Assembly (NCBI RefSeq): GCF_000682675.1
Contig: NZ_AWFA01000010.1
Location: 1 to 64,000, forward strand
Direction: 5' to 3'
Source: Hyphomonas pacifica
GTDB taxonomy: Bacteria; Pseudomonadota; Alphaproteobacteria; Caulobacterales; Hyphomonadaceae
Length of the DNA: 64,000 nucleotides
The position numbers and the translations under genes were made by a program. The notes beneath the pieces are model-generated. The model saw nothing but the letters and a program-made list of their open reading frames with translations, searched no databases and was not told where the DNA came from. This document shows positions 16,693 through 25,610 of the stretch, piece after piece. Each line of letters starts with the position of its first letter. The first letter of the stretch is position 1.

Positions 16693-17985
16693 ATGATCAT
16701 TGTCGATACCGCTCTCGCAAAACGCGCCGAGGAACTGAAACCTTTGCAGGTCGGTCTGTTCGGTGCAGGCTTCATGGCCAAGGGCATCGTCAACCAGGTA
16801 ACGCGCTACACACCGGGTATGCGGATCGCCACGATCTGCAACCGCACACTGAGCGCCGCCCGTGACGCCTACCATGTAGCCGGAGTGCCGGATGACATGA
16901 TTGTCGAGTGTACGACCGCTGCGCAGCTGGACGACGCGATCCGCGCAGGCAAGTTCGCGATCACATCGGACATCCAGGTTATGGTCGAGGCCGCAGGCAT
17001 CGAAGTCGTGATCGAGTCAACCGGCCATGTCGAATATGGCGCCAAGGCCACGATCGCCTCCATCAATGCCGGCAAGCATATGGTATCCATGAATGTAGAG
17101 CTGGACGCAACGGTTGGCTCCATCCTTAAGGACAAGGCCGACAAGGCAGGCGTCATCTTGTCAGGTTGTGACGGTGATCAGCCGGGCGTGCAGATGAACC
17201 TGTTGCGCTATGTGCAGACGCTGGGCCTGAAGCCCCTGCTCTGCGGCAACATCAAGGGTCTGCAGGATCGCTATCGTAACCCGACCACACAGGCCGCCTT
17301 TGCCAAGCAATGGGGCCAGACACCTAACATGGTCACCTCCTTTGCGGACGGCACCAAAATTTCCATGGAGCAGGCTATTGTCGGCAACGCGACCGGCATG
17401 AAAGTGGCGCAGCGCGGCATGATTGGCATCGAATACAAGGGCCATGTCGACGAGATGGTCGACATGTACGATCTGGACCAGATGCGCGAACTGGGCGGGA
17501 TCGTCGACTATGTCGTCGGCGCGAAACCTAGCCCTGGCATCTATGTATTCGCCGAAGCGCAGGACAAAACCCAGGCGCATTATCTGAATTATGGCAAGCT
17601 GGGCGAAGGCCCGGTTTATTCCTTCTACGTACCATGGCATCTTACGGCCTTGGAGGTTCATATCTCGGCTGCGCGCGTAGCCTTGTGCACTGACACCGTC
17701 ATCGCGCCGATTGGCCGACCGACAGTCGAATGCGTAGCCAGTGCGAAGATTGACCTCAAGGCTGGCGAGACGCTGGACGGGCTGGGCTATTACATGACCT
17801 ATGGCCAATGCGAAAATTACGACACGGCCGTTGCCGAAAACCTGCTGCCCATGGGGCTGGCAGAAAATTGCAAGCTGAAGCGCGATGTTCCGAAGGATCA
17901 GGTTCTGACCTGGGACGATGTGGAAGCGCCGACAGACAGCCTGTCTCATGCGCTGCGCGCTGAGCAGGACGCTCTCTATAATTGA
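16693..17985 (+). CDS. NAD(P)-dependent oxidoreductase with C-terminal SAF domain
   Basis: The 430-residue protein has an N-terminal Rossmann fold of the homoserine-dehydrogenase-like type (VGLFGAGFMAKGIVNQV, then VESTGHVEYGAKATIASINAGKHMVSMNVELDATVG) and a C-terminal SAF-like part (about 330-415: KIDLKAGETLDGLGYYMTYGQCEN). The middle has LSGCDGDQPG and DLDQMRELGGIVDYVVGAKPSPG. GGAG seven bases upstream fixes the ATG at 16693. Such proteins are often found in sugar-modification clusters, but the reaction is not well defined. It lies between rfbF and the epimerase-like gene and probably acts on the same nucleotide sugar. The substrate is unknown. Confidence 0.8.
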   Translation: MIIVDTALAKRAEELKPLQVGLFGAGFMAKGIVNQVTRYTPGMRIATICNRTLSAARDAYHVAGVPDDMIVECTTAAQLDDAIRAGKFAITSDIQVMVEAAGIEVVIESTGHVEYGAKATIASINAGKHMVSMNVELDATVGSILKDKADKAGVILSGCDGDQPGVQMNLLRYVQTLGLKPLLCGNIKGLQDRYRNPTTQAAFAKQWGQTPNMVTSFADGTKISMEQAIVGNATGMKVAQRGMIGIEYKGHVDEMVDMYDLDQMRELGGIVDYVVGAKPSPGIYVFAEAQDKTQAHYLNYGKLGEGPVYSFYVPWHLTALEVHISAARVALCTDTVIAPIGRPTVECVASAKIDLKAGETLDGLGYYMTYGQCENYDTAVAENLLPMGLAENCKLKRDVPKDQVLTWDDVEAPTDSLSHALRAEQDALYN

Positions 17986-18014
17986 TGGTTGATTAGACTG
18001 ACGGGACACCACTC

Positions 18015-19124
18015 ATGAAAACCGCAAACGATATTGTGCAGGAAGACCTGGCTGACATTGGCGACCGTCTGTCTACAGAATTTGGTGAAATGGCAGGAAA
18101 AAAGCTGTTGATTGTCGGCGGCGCCGGCTTTCTTGGCTATTATCTGGTACAAGCCCCACTGGCCTGGAACAAGACCGGCAAGGGCGCACCGATTGACGTG
18201 ACCGTTTATGACAACTGGATCCGGGGAAAGCCTGACTGGATACAGGTGCTGGAAGGCGATGAGCACCTCAAATTGGTTACGCATGACATCACCCATCCGA
18301 TGCCGGAAGATGCGGAAGACTTTGATTACATCATCCACGCCGCCTCGATTGCCTCTCCGATCTATTACCGGAAATACCCTATCGAAACGATGGATGCGAA
18401 TGTCGATGGCCTGCGCCACCTGCTGAACTTCGCGATGAAGAAACAAGCCGCCGGCAATCCGCTGTCAGGTTTTCTGTTCTACTCCACGAGCGAGATCTAT
18501 GGTGATCCGACACCGGAGAATATTCCGACACCGGAGACCTATCGCGGCAATGTCTCCTGCACCGGCCCCCGCGCATGTTATGATGAGTCCAAACGCTATG
18601 GTGAAACGCTGTGCGTGAACTTTGCGCGTCAGCATGGCCTGCACATAACGATTGCCCGCCCGTTCAATAATTATGGCCCGGGCCTGAAGATCACCGATCG
18701 CCGCGTGCTGCCGGACTTTGCCCGCGATGTGTTCGAAGGTCGTGACATCGTGATGCTGTCTGATGGCTCTCCGACGCGCACTTTCTGCTACATCGCGGAT
18801 GCGATTGTCGGATACTACAAGGTGCTGGTCAAAGGCGAGCCAGGCGAGAGCTACAATATCGGGACGGATGCGGAAGAAGTCTCGATGGCAAAACTGGCCG
18901 ATGAAGTTGTGAAGGTCGCCACAGCGAACTGGGACTATAAAGGACAGGTCATCCGGAAGACCTCCAGCGACAAGGAATATCTGACCGATAATCCAAACCG
19001 CCGCTGCCCCGTCATTGACAAAGCCCGCAGCCAGCTTGGCTATGAGCCGAAAGTTCATTTCGAAGAGGGCCTTGAACGCGCCCTGATCTGGTATTCCGGA
19101 AACATGGTGGCAGAGGACGCCTGA
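18015..19124 (+). CDS. UDP-glucuronate decarboxylase-like NAD-dependent epimerase/dehydratase
   Basis: This 369-residue extended SDR has the NAD motif GGAGFLG (35-41) and the catalytic Tyr189 and Lys193 in GPRACYDESKR, a sequence context characteristic of UDP-xylose synthase. HDITHP and ASPIYY, also shared with that family, are present. The final third includes SPTRTFCYIADAIVGYY and YNIGTD. The next gene, starting 1 bp later, is UDP-glucose dehydrogenase, which makes UDP-glucuronate, the substrate of UDP-xylose synthase. A 26-residue N-terminal extension precedes the Rossmann fold. UDP-xylose formation is likely but not proven, since other NDP-sugar epimerases share the fold. Confidence 0.8.
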   Translation: MKTANDIVQEDLADIGDRLSTEFGEMAGKKLLIVGGAGFLGYYLVQAPLAWNKTGKGAPIDVTVYDNWIRGKPDWIQVLEGDEHLKLVTHDITHPMPEDAEDFDYIIHAASIASPIYYRKYPIETMDANVDGLRHLLNFAMKKQAAGNPLSGFLFYSTSEIYGDPTPENIPTPETYRGNVSCTGPRACYDESKRYGETLCVNFARQHGLHITIARPFNNYGPGLKITDRRVLPDFARDVFEGRDIVMLSDGSPTRTFCYIADAIVGYYKVLVKGEPGESYNIGTDAEEVSMAKLADEVVKVATANWDYKGQVIRKTSSDKEYLTDNPNRRCPVIDKARSQLGYEPKVHFEEGLERALIWYSGNMVAEDA

Positions 19125-19125
19125 T

Positions 19126-20460
19126 ATGAAAGTATCCGTAATCGGCACAGGCTATGTTGGTCTCGTTTCCGGGGCCTGCCTATCGCACTTGGGGCATACA
19201 GTCGTTTGCGTGGATGTCGATCCGCGCAAGGTCGACATGATCATGGAAAAGAACCCGCCCATCTATGAGAAGGGCCTTCAGGAATTACTGGACGAGAACG
19301 TCCCTGCGCGTCTGACCGCGACGACAGATTTGCGCAAAGCAGTGCTGGAGTCCGACCTGTCGCTCATCGCTGTCGGCACGCCCTTTGACGGCCAGATTAT
19401 TGACCTCAAATACATCCGTCAGGTCGCAAAGGAAATCGGCGAAGCCCTGAAGGACAAACCTGATTATCACATGGTTGTCGTGAAGAGCACAGTGGTGCCC
19501 GGCACAACGACCGATGTGGTTCTGCCCATTCTGGAAGAGGCGTCAGGCAAGACGGCTGGGGTTGATTTCGGCGTTGGCATGAACCCGGAATTCCTGCGTG
19601 AAGGCGAAGCGATCGAGGACTTCATGCAGCCTGACCGGATTGTGTTCGGGGGTATTGATGAGCGATCCATCGACTCCCTTGCGGCCCTCTATGAGGTGTT
19701 CGACAAGTCAGACAAGGTGCGCACCGATCCGCGCACGGCGGAAATGATCAAGTACACGGCGAACTCGCTACTTGCGACTCTGATCTCCTTCTCCAACGAG
19801 ATTGCCAATCTCTGCGCTGCACAGAAAGTTGATGTGGCTGAAGCAATGCATGGTGTTCACCTGGACCGCCGCTTCTCACCCATCCTGCCGTCGGGTGAGC
19901 GCGTTTCACCTGGCTTTGTATCCTATGTCTGGCCAGGCGCGGGTTTTGGGGGCTCATGCTTCCCGAAGGATGTGAAGGCGCTTGTGGCGCATGGCGAAAA
20001 TGGCGGCGTGCCGATGCAGCTGCTCAAATCTGTGATTGATGTGAACAATCGCCAGCCCCAGAAAATGGTGGACATGCTGGAGGATCGCCTTGGCGATATC
20101 TCCGGACGCAAGGTGACCGTACTGGGTGTAGCTTTCAAGCCGGGCACGGATGACATCCGCGAGAGCCCTGCCATCCCCGTTATTCGTCAGCTTGCAGATA
20201 AGGGCGCCCTTTTGACAGCCTTTGACCCGATCGCAAGACATGAAGCGGAGCGGGAACTGGGCGACAAACTTAGTTTCCGCGACACGCTGGACGAGGCCAT
20301 TGCAGATGCCGAAGCGATCCTAATCATGACAGCATGGCCTGAATTCAAGGCCCTGCCGGAGATGATATCGAAACTGCCTGGCGCGCCCCTCCTTGTGGAC
20401 GGGCGCAGGATGATCGAAAAGGACAGCGTGCCAAACTATGCCGGCATCGGCCTTCAGTAA
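19126..20460 (+). CDS. ugd: UDP-glucose 6-dehydrogenase
   Basis: The 444-residue enzyme oxidises UDP-glucose to UDP-glucuronate with two NAD. An N-terminal VIGTGYVGLVSGACLS fold, MNPEFLREGEAIEDFMQPDRIV, the catalytic Cys278 in GAGFGGSCFPKD, and a C-terminal VLGVAFKPGTDDIRESPA domain are all intact. A few extra residues lie just before the cysteine loop (ILPSGERVSPGFVSYVWP). It starts 1 bp after the decarboxylase-like gene, suggesting coupled translation and a UDP-glucose to UDP-xylose route for the surface polysaccharide. Confidence 0.95.
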   Translation: MKVSVIGTGYVGLVSGACLSHLGHTVVCVDVDPRKVDMIMEKNPPIYEKGLQELLDENVPARLTATTDLRKAVLESDLSLIAVGTPFDGQIIDLKYIRQVAKEIGEALKDKPDYHMVVVKSTVVPGTTTDVVLPILEEASGKTAGVDFGVGMNPEFLREGEAIEDFMQPDRIVFGGIDERSIDSLAALYEVFDKSDKVRTDPRTAEMIKYTANSLLATLISFSNEIANLCAAQKVDVAEAMHGVHLDRRFSPILPSGERVSPGFVSYVWPGAGFGGSCFPKDVKALVAHGENGGVPMQLLKSVIDVNNRQPQKMVDMLEDRLGDISGRKVTVLGVAFKPGTDDIRESPAIPVIRQLADKGALLTAFDPIARHEAERELGDKLSFRDTLDEAIADAEAILIMTAWPEFKALPEMISKLPGAPLLVDGRRMIEKDSVPNYAGIGLQ

Positions 20461-20479
20461 ATGGAGCGGACAAGCTTGT

Positions 20480-22627
20480 TCAGCGATGAGGCTGGGCGAG
20501 CTCCCGTCCGTCCAAACTTGCGACATCGCGAAGCCCCCACAGGGAATTTGCGCCGAAAATCTGAGCACCCGGCTGTATCAGCTCAGCATATTCAATGGCC
20601 CGTATCTCACAGGGCGTTCCCTCTTCCTGGAGACGACGAAGAATGCTGGCGCGCATATAGCCAGGGCGTACGCCCTCTTCTTCCGGCGGCGTCACCCACA
20701 CACCATCCGCCGTTACGAGGAACAAGTTTCCCATTGCAAAGCAGGCAGGCCGCCCCGCCATATTAAGCATCAGGGATTCATCAGCCCCCGCCTCACTTGC
20801 CTGCCGTCGCGCGACAAGATTTTCGCCATAGCTGGTTGATTTAATCTGCGACAGAGGAGACGTTTCGTTTCTGCGAATGGATGCGGTGATCGTCTTCATG
20901 GGCGCGTAGGGCCGCGTGTCCGATAGCGGCGTGACACTCAGCACGGTGAGAGGCTCACTGCCTGCTGCCACCGCCCCGCGACCACCTGCCCCGCGACTGA
21001 CGGTAATCCTCAGGGCGGCATCGCCTGCAACACGCTCCGCCAGCTCCAGAAAAGCCTGCCTTAAAGCCTCGTCCTCGGGCACTCCATTTATTCCGAGAAC
21101 GGAAAGAGAGCACCGCAGGAGAGCGATGTGTTCATCGAGACCTTCAATGCTGCCGTCTGACAGGCGCAGGGTCTCAAAGCATCCATCGCCAAGCAGAAAG
21201 GCCCTGTCCCGTACGGAAACTTCGGGCGAGGCCATCCAGGCCGCTCCCTTGAAGGCAATATCCATGGTTTCGGGTATTGCATACTCCATCAGGGCGCGTG
21301 TCATTGCAGATGCCTTATCCAAAGTTTCCTGATATTCCTGAGACGGAATGGAATCCGATACAATTCCACCACCAGAACGGAAATGCCCCTTCCATCGACT
21401 AGCGCCCTGTTCTGACAGGGCAACTGATCGGATCAGGATGGAGGAATCCATATTTCCATCAGGGCTCATCCAGAGAAGTGATCCACAATAGGGACCGCGC
21501 GCCTCCTGCTCCAGCTCGGTGATAATCTGCATGGCCCGAACTTTTGGCGCGCCTGTGATTGATCCACCTGGAAAAGCCACCCGGATCACATCCAGCGCAT
21601 CACGCCCTTCTTGCAATTCGCTCGTCACCGTCGAGACAAGGTGGTGGACATTCGCATAGCTCTCAAGCGCATTAAGTTTTGGCACCTTAACGCTACCCGG
21701 TTTGGAGACGCGCGAGAGATCGTTGCGCATCAGATCCACAATCATCAGGTTTTCCGCCCGGTCCTTTTCCGAGTTCAACAGGTCGTCGGCCAGGCGTTTG
21801 TCTTCATCCGGTGTTCTACCACGAGGGCGTGTGCCTTTGATGGGCTGGGTTGTTACCTGGTGTACGCCAGCGGGGGTCACTTGCACCTTCAAGAAACGTT
21901 CGGGCGAGTTCGAGACAAGCGCATGCCCCGGCAAACGATAATAGGCCGAGAACGGCGCTGGACTGTTTTCCGATAGACGGCGCATCAGGTCATAAGGGTG
22001 CGCGTCATCCTCCAGCTCAAAATCGAAACGCTGAGATATGTTTGCCTGAAAGCAATCCCCAGCATGGATGTAGGCTACGGTGCGAGCGATACTTTCCTTA
22101 TACTGCGTATCCGCTATGATTGGGTGGGGCATACCGGAAGCCAAGGCGCAACTACGTGTCGGCGCATCAGACACGCAAATCAGCTGGGACAATGGAGGCC
22201 CATCTTTCTTCCCCCAATGCCATCGCCAATATTCCGCCTTTCGCGTAGCATGGTTAAACGCGATAACCTCTGAATAAAGACCCAGGGCAACATCAGGCCA
22301 CGCTTCCCGAACTGGCTGCGCCTTGAGGTTTGGGACCAAGACTCGTCCATACTCGTACGACAGCAAGCCAGCCCAACCACCACAAAAGGGAGGCGCATCC
22401 GCTGGGCGCTGAAACTTCAACTGGTGTGTAAGGGCGCGAACTTCGTCGATATGCCGAGCGTCCGCCGCCATTTGCGTAGTCACCACGCAAACCGGATTTG
22501 CGCAGATATAGCTCCATTGTCCGCCAGGGCTGTAAAACAGCAGCGCATAGGCGCTGTCACGCAAGGGCACAAATGCCTCAAGTGGATCGCGCCATGGTAT
22601 GAGATCGCGGCTAAACACTGTCTTCAC
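20480..22627 (-). CDS. pabBC: Fused aminodeoxychorismate synthase component I / 4-amino-4-deoxychorismate lyase
   Basis: The 715-residue protein is PabB followed by PabC. The chorismate-binding domain (about 100-460) has PIKGTRPRG, NLMIVDLMRNDLSRVS and FPGGSITGAPKVRAMQII. The PLP-dependent lyase (about 480-710) has RDRAFLLGDGCFETLRL and a probable PLP lysine in QIKSTSYGENLVAR. Together they convert chorismate, with ammonia from PabA, into p-aminobenzoate for folate. PabA is not in the window. The start at 22627 gives a normal N-terminus. The gene converges on ugd with a 19-bp gap. Such fusions are known in other bacteria. Confidence 0.92.
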   Translation of the reverse strand: MKTVFSRDLIPWRDPLEAFVPLRDSAYALLFYSPGGQWSYICANPVCVVTTQMAADARHIDEVRALTHQLKFQRPADAPPFCGGWAGLLSYEYGRVLVPNLKAQPVREAWPDVALGLYSEVIAFNHATRKAEYWRWHWGKKDGPPLSQLICVSDAPTRSCALASGMPHPIIADTQYKESIARTVAYIHAGDCFQANISQRFDFELEDDAHPYDLMRRLSENSPAPFSAYYRLPGHALVSNSPERFLKVQVTPAGVHQVTTQPIKGTRPRGRTPDEDKRLADDLLNSEKDRAENLMIVDLMRNDLSRVSKPGSVKVPKLNALESYANVHHLVSTVTSELQEGRDALDVIRVAFPGGSITGAPKVRAMQIITELEQEARGPYCGSLLWMSPDGNMDSSILIRSVALSEQGASRWKGHFRSGGGIVSDSIPSQEYQETLDKASAMTRALMEYAIPETMDIAFKGAAWMASPEVSVRDRAFLLGDGCFETLRLSDGSIEGLDEHIALLRCSLSVLGINGVPEDEALRQAFLELAERVAGDAALRITVSRGAGGRGAVAAGSEPLTVLSVTPLSDTRPYAPMKTITASIRRNETSPLSQIKSTSYGENLVARRQASEAGADESLMLNMAGRPACFAMGNLFLVTADGVWVTPPEEEGVRPGYMRASILRRLQEEGTPCEIRAIEYAELIQPGAQIFGANSLWGLRDVASLDGRELAQPHR

Positions 22628-22707
22628 CCATTCCTGACGTCACCAAATCAACCAGATTGCCTGTATTAGCCGGGAAGACGCAAAGACGAAAGCAGAGGGT
22701 GGGCCGT

Positions 22708-23531
22708 TATCCTCCCCCCCCCCTTAAAACTGGGCCAAGTTGAGCCTGGTGGTTTAGGCGGTTCAGGAGGTTTTTTTATGGCTAGGAAGCGATATTCAGA
22801 TGAGGACGTGCTGCGGCTGTGACGTGAGATAGAGGTTTTGCTTGCAGAAGGTCTTGATGTAGTGAGTGCGTGACGCAAGGCACGTGTCGGATGCGACCTT
22901 TTATAACTGGCGCAAGAAGTTTGGTGGGGTTGGGCGCACGCAACTGGCCGAGAATAAAGCTCTGGAGAAAGAGAATGCGCGGCTGGAGCGGATCGTGGTG
23001 GATCTGGAACTGGACAAGCTGATCCCCCAAGAGACACTTGATTACCTAAAGCCCAAGGCCTGAAGCCCGCTGAAGTGCGTCAGGGCGTGATCCATGTGCG
23101 CCAGAGGCTCGACACCTCACAGAGCGGCGCGCCTTCAGGCGGTCGGCATGGCGCGCTCTACACAGCAGTACAAAGCCCGCAAGGCAGACGATGATGAAAC
23201 GCTGCGCCTGGCCATGATACACATTCGATCTGACAATGGCCCGGAGTTTGTTGCCTCAGGCCTGCAGGACTGGCTGGTACGTGTGGGTATCCGACCGTTG
23301 CATATCTATACCGGGAGCCACCTTGGAAAAGGGGTACAATGAACGCTTCGAACGACCCCTCAGGCGAGAGGTGCTGAACGCTGAATGGTTTACCTCACTC
23401 CACCAGGCCCAGACCGCCATCAACACCTGGCTCAGACAATACAATCGTGTCCGGCCTCACCAGACCCTCAGCATGCGACACCCGCGCCAGAAACTCGATT
23501 GCAAAATGGCCCATAAACTGGGGGCTGGACA
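22708..23531 (+). mobile_element. Degenerate IS3-family insertion sequence
   Basis: This 0.8-kb stretch is a decayed IS3-family element. Intact members are about 1.2-1.3 kb, so a large part is missing. The right end, read inward on the minus strand, is TGTCCAGCCCCC then GTTTATGGGCCATTTTG. The left end has a comparable run with ten Cs, then TTAAAACTGGGCCAAGTT, so imperfect inverted repeats remain. Inside lie an orfA and an orfB remnant with stops, frameshifts and a central deletion. I see no target-site duplication. It is bounded by pabBC on one side and tRNA-Gly on the other. Confidence 0.75.
22778..23063 (+). pseudogene. IS3-family transposase OrfA remnant
   Basis: The frame starts MARKRYSDEDVLRL after an AGGAGG site and hits two in-frame stops within the first 35 codons. 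It then shifts into a frame that reads HVSDATFYNWRKKFGG and AENKALEKENARLERIVVDLELDKLIPQETLDYLKPKA, the helix-turn-helix and leucine-zipper parts of a typical OrfA. It is nonfunctional. Confidence 0.75.
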
Positions 23532-23541
23532 CGGAGGCTAG
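23064..23541 (+). pseudogene. IS3-family transposase OrfB remnant
   Basis: Pieces of the DDE integrase survive: the N-terminal AVGMARSTQQYKA, then HIRSDNGPEFVASGLQDWL (the third catalytic-region motif) and NERFERPLRREVLN plus WLRQYNRVRPHQTL from the C-terminus. About 100-130 residues carrying the first catalytic aspartate are deleted between the N-terminal part and the SDNGPEF segment. A frameshift near 23320 separates the two halves of the C-terminal domain. It is nonfunctional. Confidence 0.75.
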
Positions 23542-23595
23542 CGCAAGCCGCTGCATCTTTGGAGGGAAAAGCTTACTCCGAACTTACTTGGCCTC

Positions 23596-23616
23596 GTAGC
23601 CGCAATTTGCGGCTAC
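23596..23616. repeat. Inverted repeat/hairpin
   Basis: Nine bases GTAGCCGCA pair perfectly with TGCGGCTAC across a three-base loop. The sequence lies between the IS remnant and tRNA-Gly. No T-run follows within ten bases on either strand, so I do not call it a terminator. A T-rich stretch lies 13 nt later on the plus strand. Confidence 0.5.
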
Positions 23617-23647
23617 TGGCAAGACCTTGTTTTTCGGTAGTTTTTAT

Positions 23648-23722
23648 TGGAGCGGGCGATGAGATTCGAACTCACGACCCCAACCTTGGCAAGGTTGTGC
23701 TCTACCCCTGAGCTACGCCCGC
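23648..23722 (-). tRNA. tRNA-Gly (anticodon GCC)
   Basis: On the minus strand the acceptor GCGGGCG pairs with CGCCCGC. The anticodon stem CAACC/GGTTG encloses the loop TTGCCAA, so the anticodon is GCC. The T arm GAGTTCGAATCTC is normal. CCA is encoded after the discriminator T. It stands alone beside the IS3-family remnant. Confidence 0.95.
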
Positions 23723-23850
23723 GTCCTATAGGGTATGTCACGACGTCTCCGCCGAGAGGCGTGATAAAGCGCATCACGCTGGCCTTTGCAAGGTGGAATT
23801 TCGGCAAATCTGCACAAAATGCAGATGGATGCCAAAACCCCCTTTATCCG

Positions 23851-24315
23851 CTAGCCTCTCAACACAGCGCGGATCTGATCCGGACGCACTTCACGGCCCT
23901 CCAAGTCCACAAAAGCGGCGCGAATCGCGCTCTTTGAGCCCGCCTTGGTAAAACTGATGGGCGGTGTCTCACCCTGCCCCAGCCACGCGTCACCCCACTG
24001 CGTCAACCCGATTAGGATCGGCCGCAGGGAGAGCCCCATGGAAGAAAGTGTGTATTCCGGCCTCGCGCGCTTGCCTGGCGACTTGTAGGATCGCTTGGTC
24101 AGCAGACCAGCTTCGACAAGATTCTTTAGGCGCCCTGACAGGACTGTACGCGGACAGCCAAGTTCGGCCTGAAAGTCATCGAACCGCCGGACACCATAAA
24201 GGGCGGCGCGTAGGATGAGCAGCGTCCAGCGATCTCCGATAGTATCAATCGCCCGGGCAAGATTGCAGGAGTCAGGCGGAACAGGCGAGCGGCGGGCAAG
24301 AGGTATCTGTGACAT
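23851..24315 (-). CDS. HxlR-family transcriptional regulator
   Basis: The 154-residue winged-helix protein fits the HxlR family: the start has CNLARAIDTIGDRWTLLILRAALYGVRRFDDFQAEL. The recognition helix RTVLSGRLKNLVEAGLLTKR and the wing SPGKRARPEYTLSSMG follow. The N-terminal Cys could serve as a thiol switch, as in some members, but this is inference. It is divergent from the phytase-like gene, with a GACATATGTC palindrome immediately before its start, so it could act on its own promoter or that neighbour. Confidence 0.88.
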   Translation of the reverse strand: MSQIPLARRSPVPPDSCNLARAIDTIGDRWTLLILRAALYGVRRFDDFQAELGCPRTVLSGRLKNLVEAGLLTKRSYKSPGKRARPEYTLSSMGLSLRPILIGLTQWGDAWLGQGETPPISFTKAGSKSAIRAAFVDLEGREVRPDQIRAVLRG

Positions 24316-24325
24316 GACATATGTC
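24316..24325. promoter_or_regulatory. Palindrome before HxlR gene (possible operator)
   Basis: The perfect palindrome GACATATGTC abuts the HxlR start codon in the divergent region. A second inverted repeat, AGAGTC-N6-GACTCT, lies at 24351-24368. HxlR regulators bind short dyads, so these are candidate sites. A ten-base palindrome alone can arise by chance. Confidence 0.3.
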
Positions 24326-24419
24326 TTGGATAAGTTCGCTTTTTAAATCCAGAGTCTTTGACGACTCTGTCGCAAATTTCAGCGATAAGCTGCCTCTCGC
24401 CAGAAGAGGAAACCGATTC

Positions 24420-25526
24420 ATGCGCACCATTTTGCTATGCCTTTTGATGCTGCCGACCTTGCCGATCAGTTGCACTGCGCCATCCGAGTCAGAACGCCCA
24501 CATCCGACATTAAGCAGCTCGGGCATTACGGAATCGACTGGCAATGCAGCCTCTTTGAAGATTATCGAAAACAGCTGTCCAACTGGCGCCCAAAAGATTG
24601 CGCCCACGCCCATCGACATTCAGGCCACATCCATACCTCTTTGGCCAGAGGACAAGACCGATGACCTGCCCACCGGAATACGTTTCCTTGGCGGGTGGGT
24701 GCTGACATCATCACATCAGGGTTTTGGCGGACTGTCGGGCATAGACTTGCTGTCTGATGGCAGCCTGCTGACCGTGTCTGACGAGGGCGCGTTCGTATGG
24801 ATAGACATGAGCAATGATGCGCCAGCTGGAAGCGGCAAATTTGCCTATATGCGCGGTCCCGATGGGAGCTATCTGCGCGGCAAAACGGACGGAGATTCCG
24901 AGGGGCTCGCTCTGGATGGCGGCATAGCCTATGTCAGCTTTGAACGGCGCCATCGCATTGAGGCGTTTGCGCTGGAGGCTTGTGGCGCAGAGGCCCGATC
25001 CGTCTTGGTCAGCACCTTACCAAGAGAGATCGATGGCACACGTATACATGAGAATGCCGGGGCAGAGGCACTAGCCCTGAACAAACGCACACTACAGGCA
25101 GGCTTTGAACAGGTCATCAATGGCCGTTCGGCGGTGGCCATTTCATCCGTTGAAACATCCTCTATCGAGATGCTCGATCCTGTCGCTTCCGGCTATGGCG
25201 GCCCCTTGGTGGGCATGTCAGATGCCTCGCCAAGGGCCTCAGATGACGGCCAGCAAGTCACTTTCGCATTACGTCGGCAGTTCAATCCCCTCTTTGGCAA
25301 CCGCCTGACCATTGAGGCACGTTATTCAGATGCCGATGGGCACGCGCTCTCGGCTAACGGCCAGCCGCTGCTCAAACTGTCTCCACCGATGAACGTCGAC
25401 AATTTTGAAGGCATTACCGCAAAGCTGCAGTCGGACGGCAGCTATCGGCTATGGCTAATCTCTGACAACAATTTCAGCCCCAGACAAAGAACCTTGCTAT
25501 ACGCCTTTGATATCACCCTGCCGTGA
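24420..25526 (+). CDS. Esterase-like activity of phytase family lipoprotein
   Basis: The 368-residue protein begins with a lipoprotein signal (MRTILLCLLMLPTLPISC, lipobox Cys about residue 18), a Ser/Thr-rich linker, then a beta-propeller of the phytase-like esterase family: GFGGLSGIDLLSDGSLLTVSDEGAFVWIDM, GDSEGLALDGGIAYVSFERRHRIEAF, and DNFEGITAKLQSDGSYRLWLISDNNFSPRQRTLLYAFDI. The start at 24420 is chosen because it begins the signal peptide. The product should be anchored to the periplasmic or outer-membrane face. The family is named from a weak phytase similarity, so the real substrate is unknown. Confidence 0.85.
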   Translation: MRTILLCLLMLPTLPISCTAPSESERPHPTLSSSGITESTGNAASLKIIENSCPTGAQKIAPTPIDIQATSIPLWPEDKTDDLPTGIRFLGGWVLTSSHQGFGGLSGIDLLSDGSLLTVSDEGAFVWIDMSNDAPAGSGKFAYMRGPDGSYLRGKTDGDSEGLALDGGIAYVSFERRHRIEAFALEACGAEARSVLVSTLPREIDGTRIHENAGAEALALNKRTLQAGFEQVINGRSAVAISSVETSSIEMLDPVASGYGGPLVGMSDASPRASDDGQQVTFALRRQFNPLFGNRLTIEARYSDADGHALSANGQPLLKLSPPMNVDNFEGITAKLQSDGSYRLWLISDNNFSPRQRTLLYAFDITLP

Positions 25527-25610
25527 AGCATTTGCACCACGGCGCATCAATCCCTCTTACAAAGGGATGCGGGGCGGATTACATCATACCCAGCACAAGG
25601 GCTGCTGCGT

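Noticed and set aside
22714-22723. Run of ten Cs as a functional signal
   Set aside because: It lies at the left end of a decayed insertion element and is best explained by slippage or sequencing difficulty.
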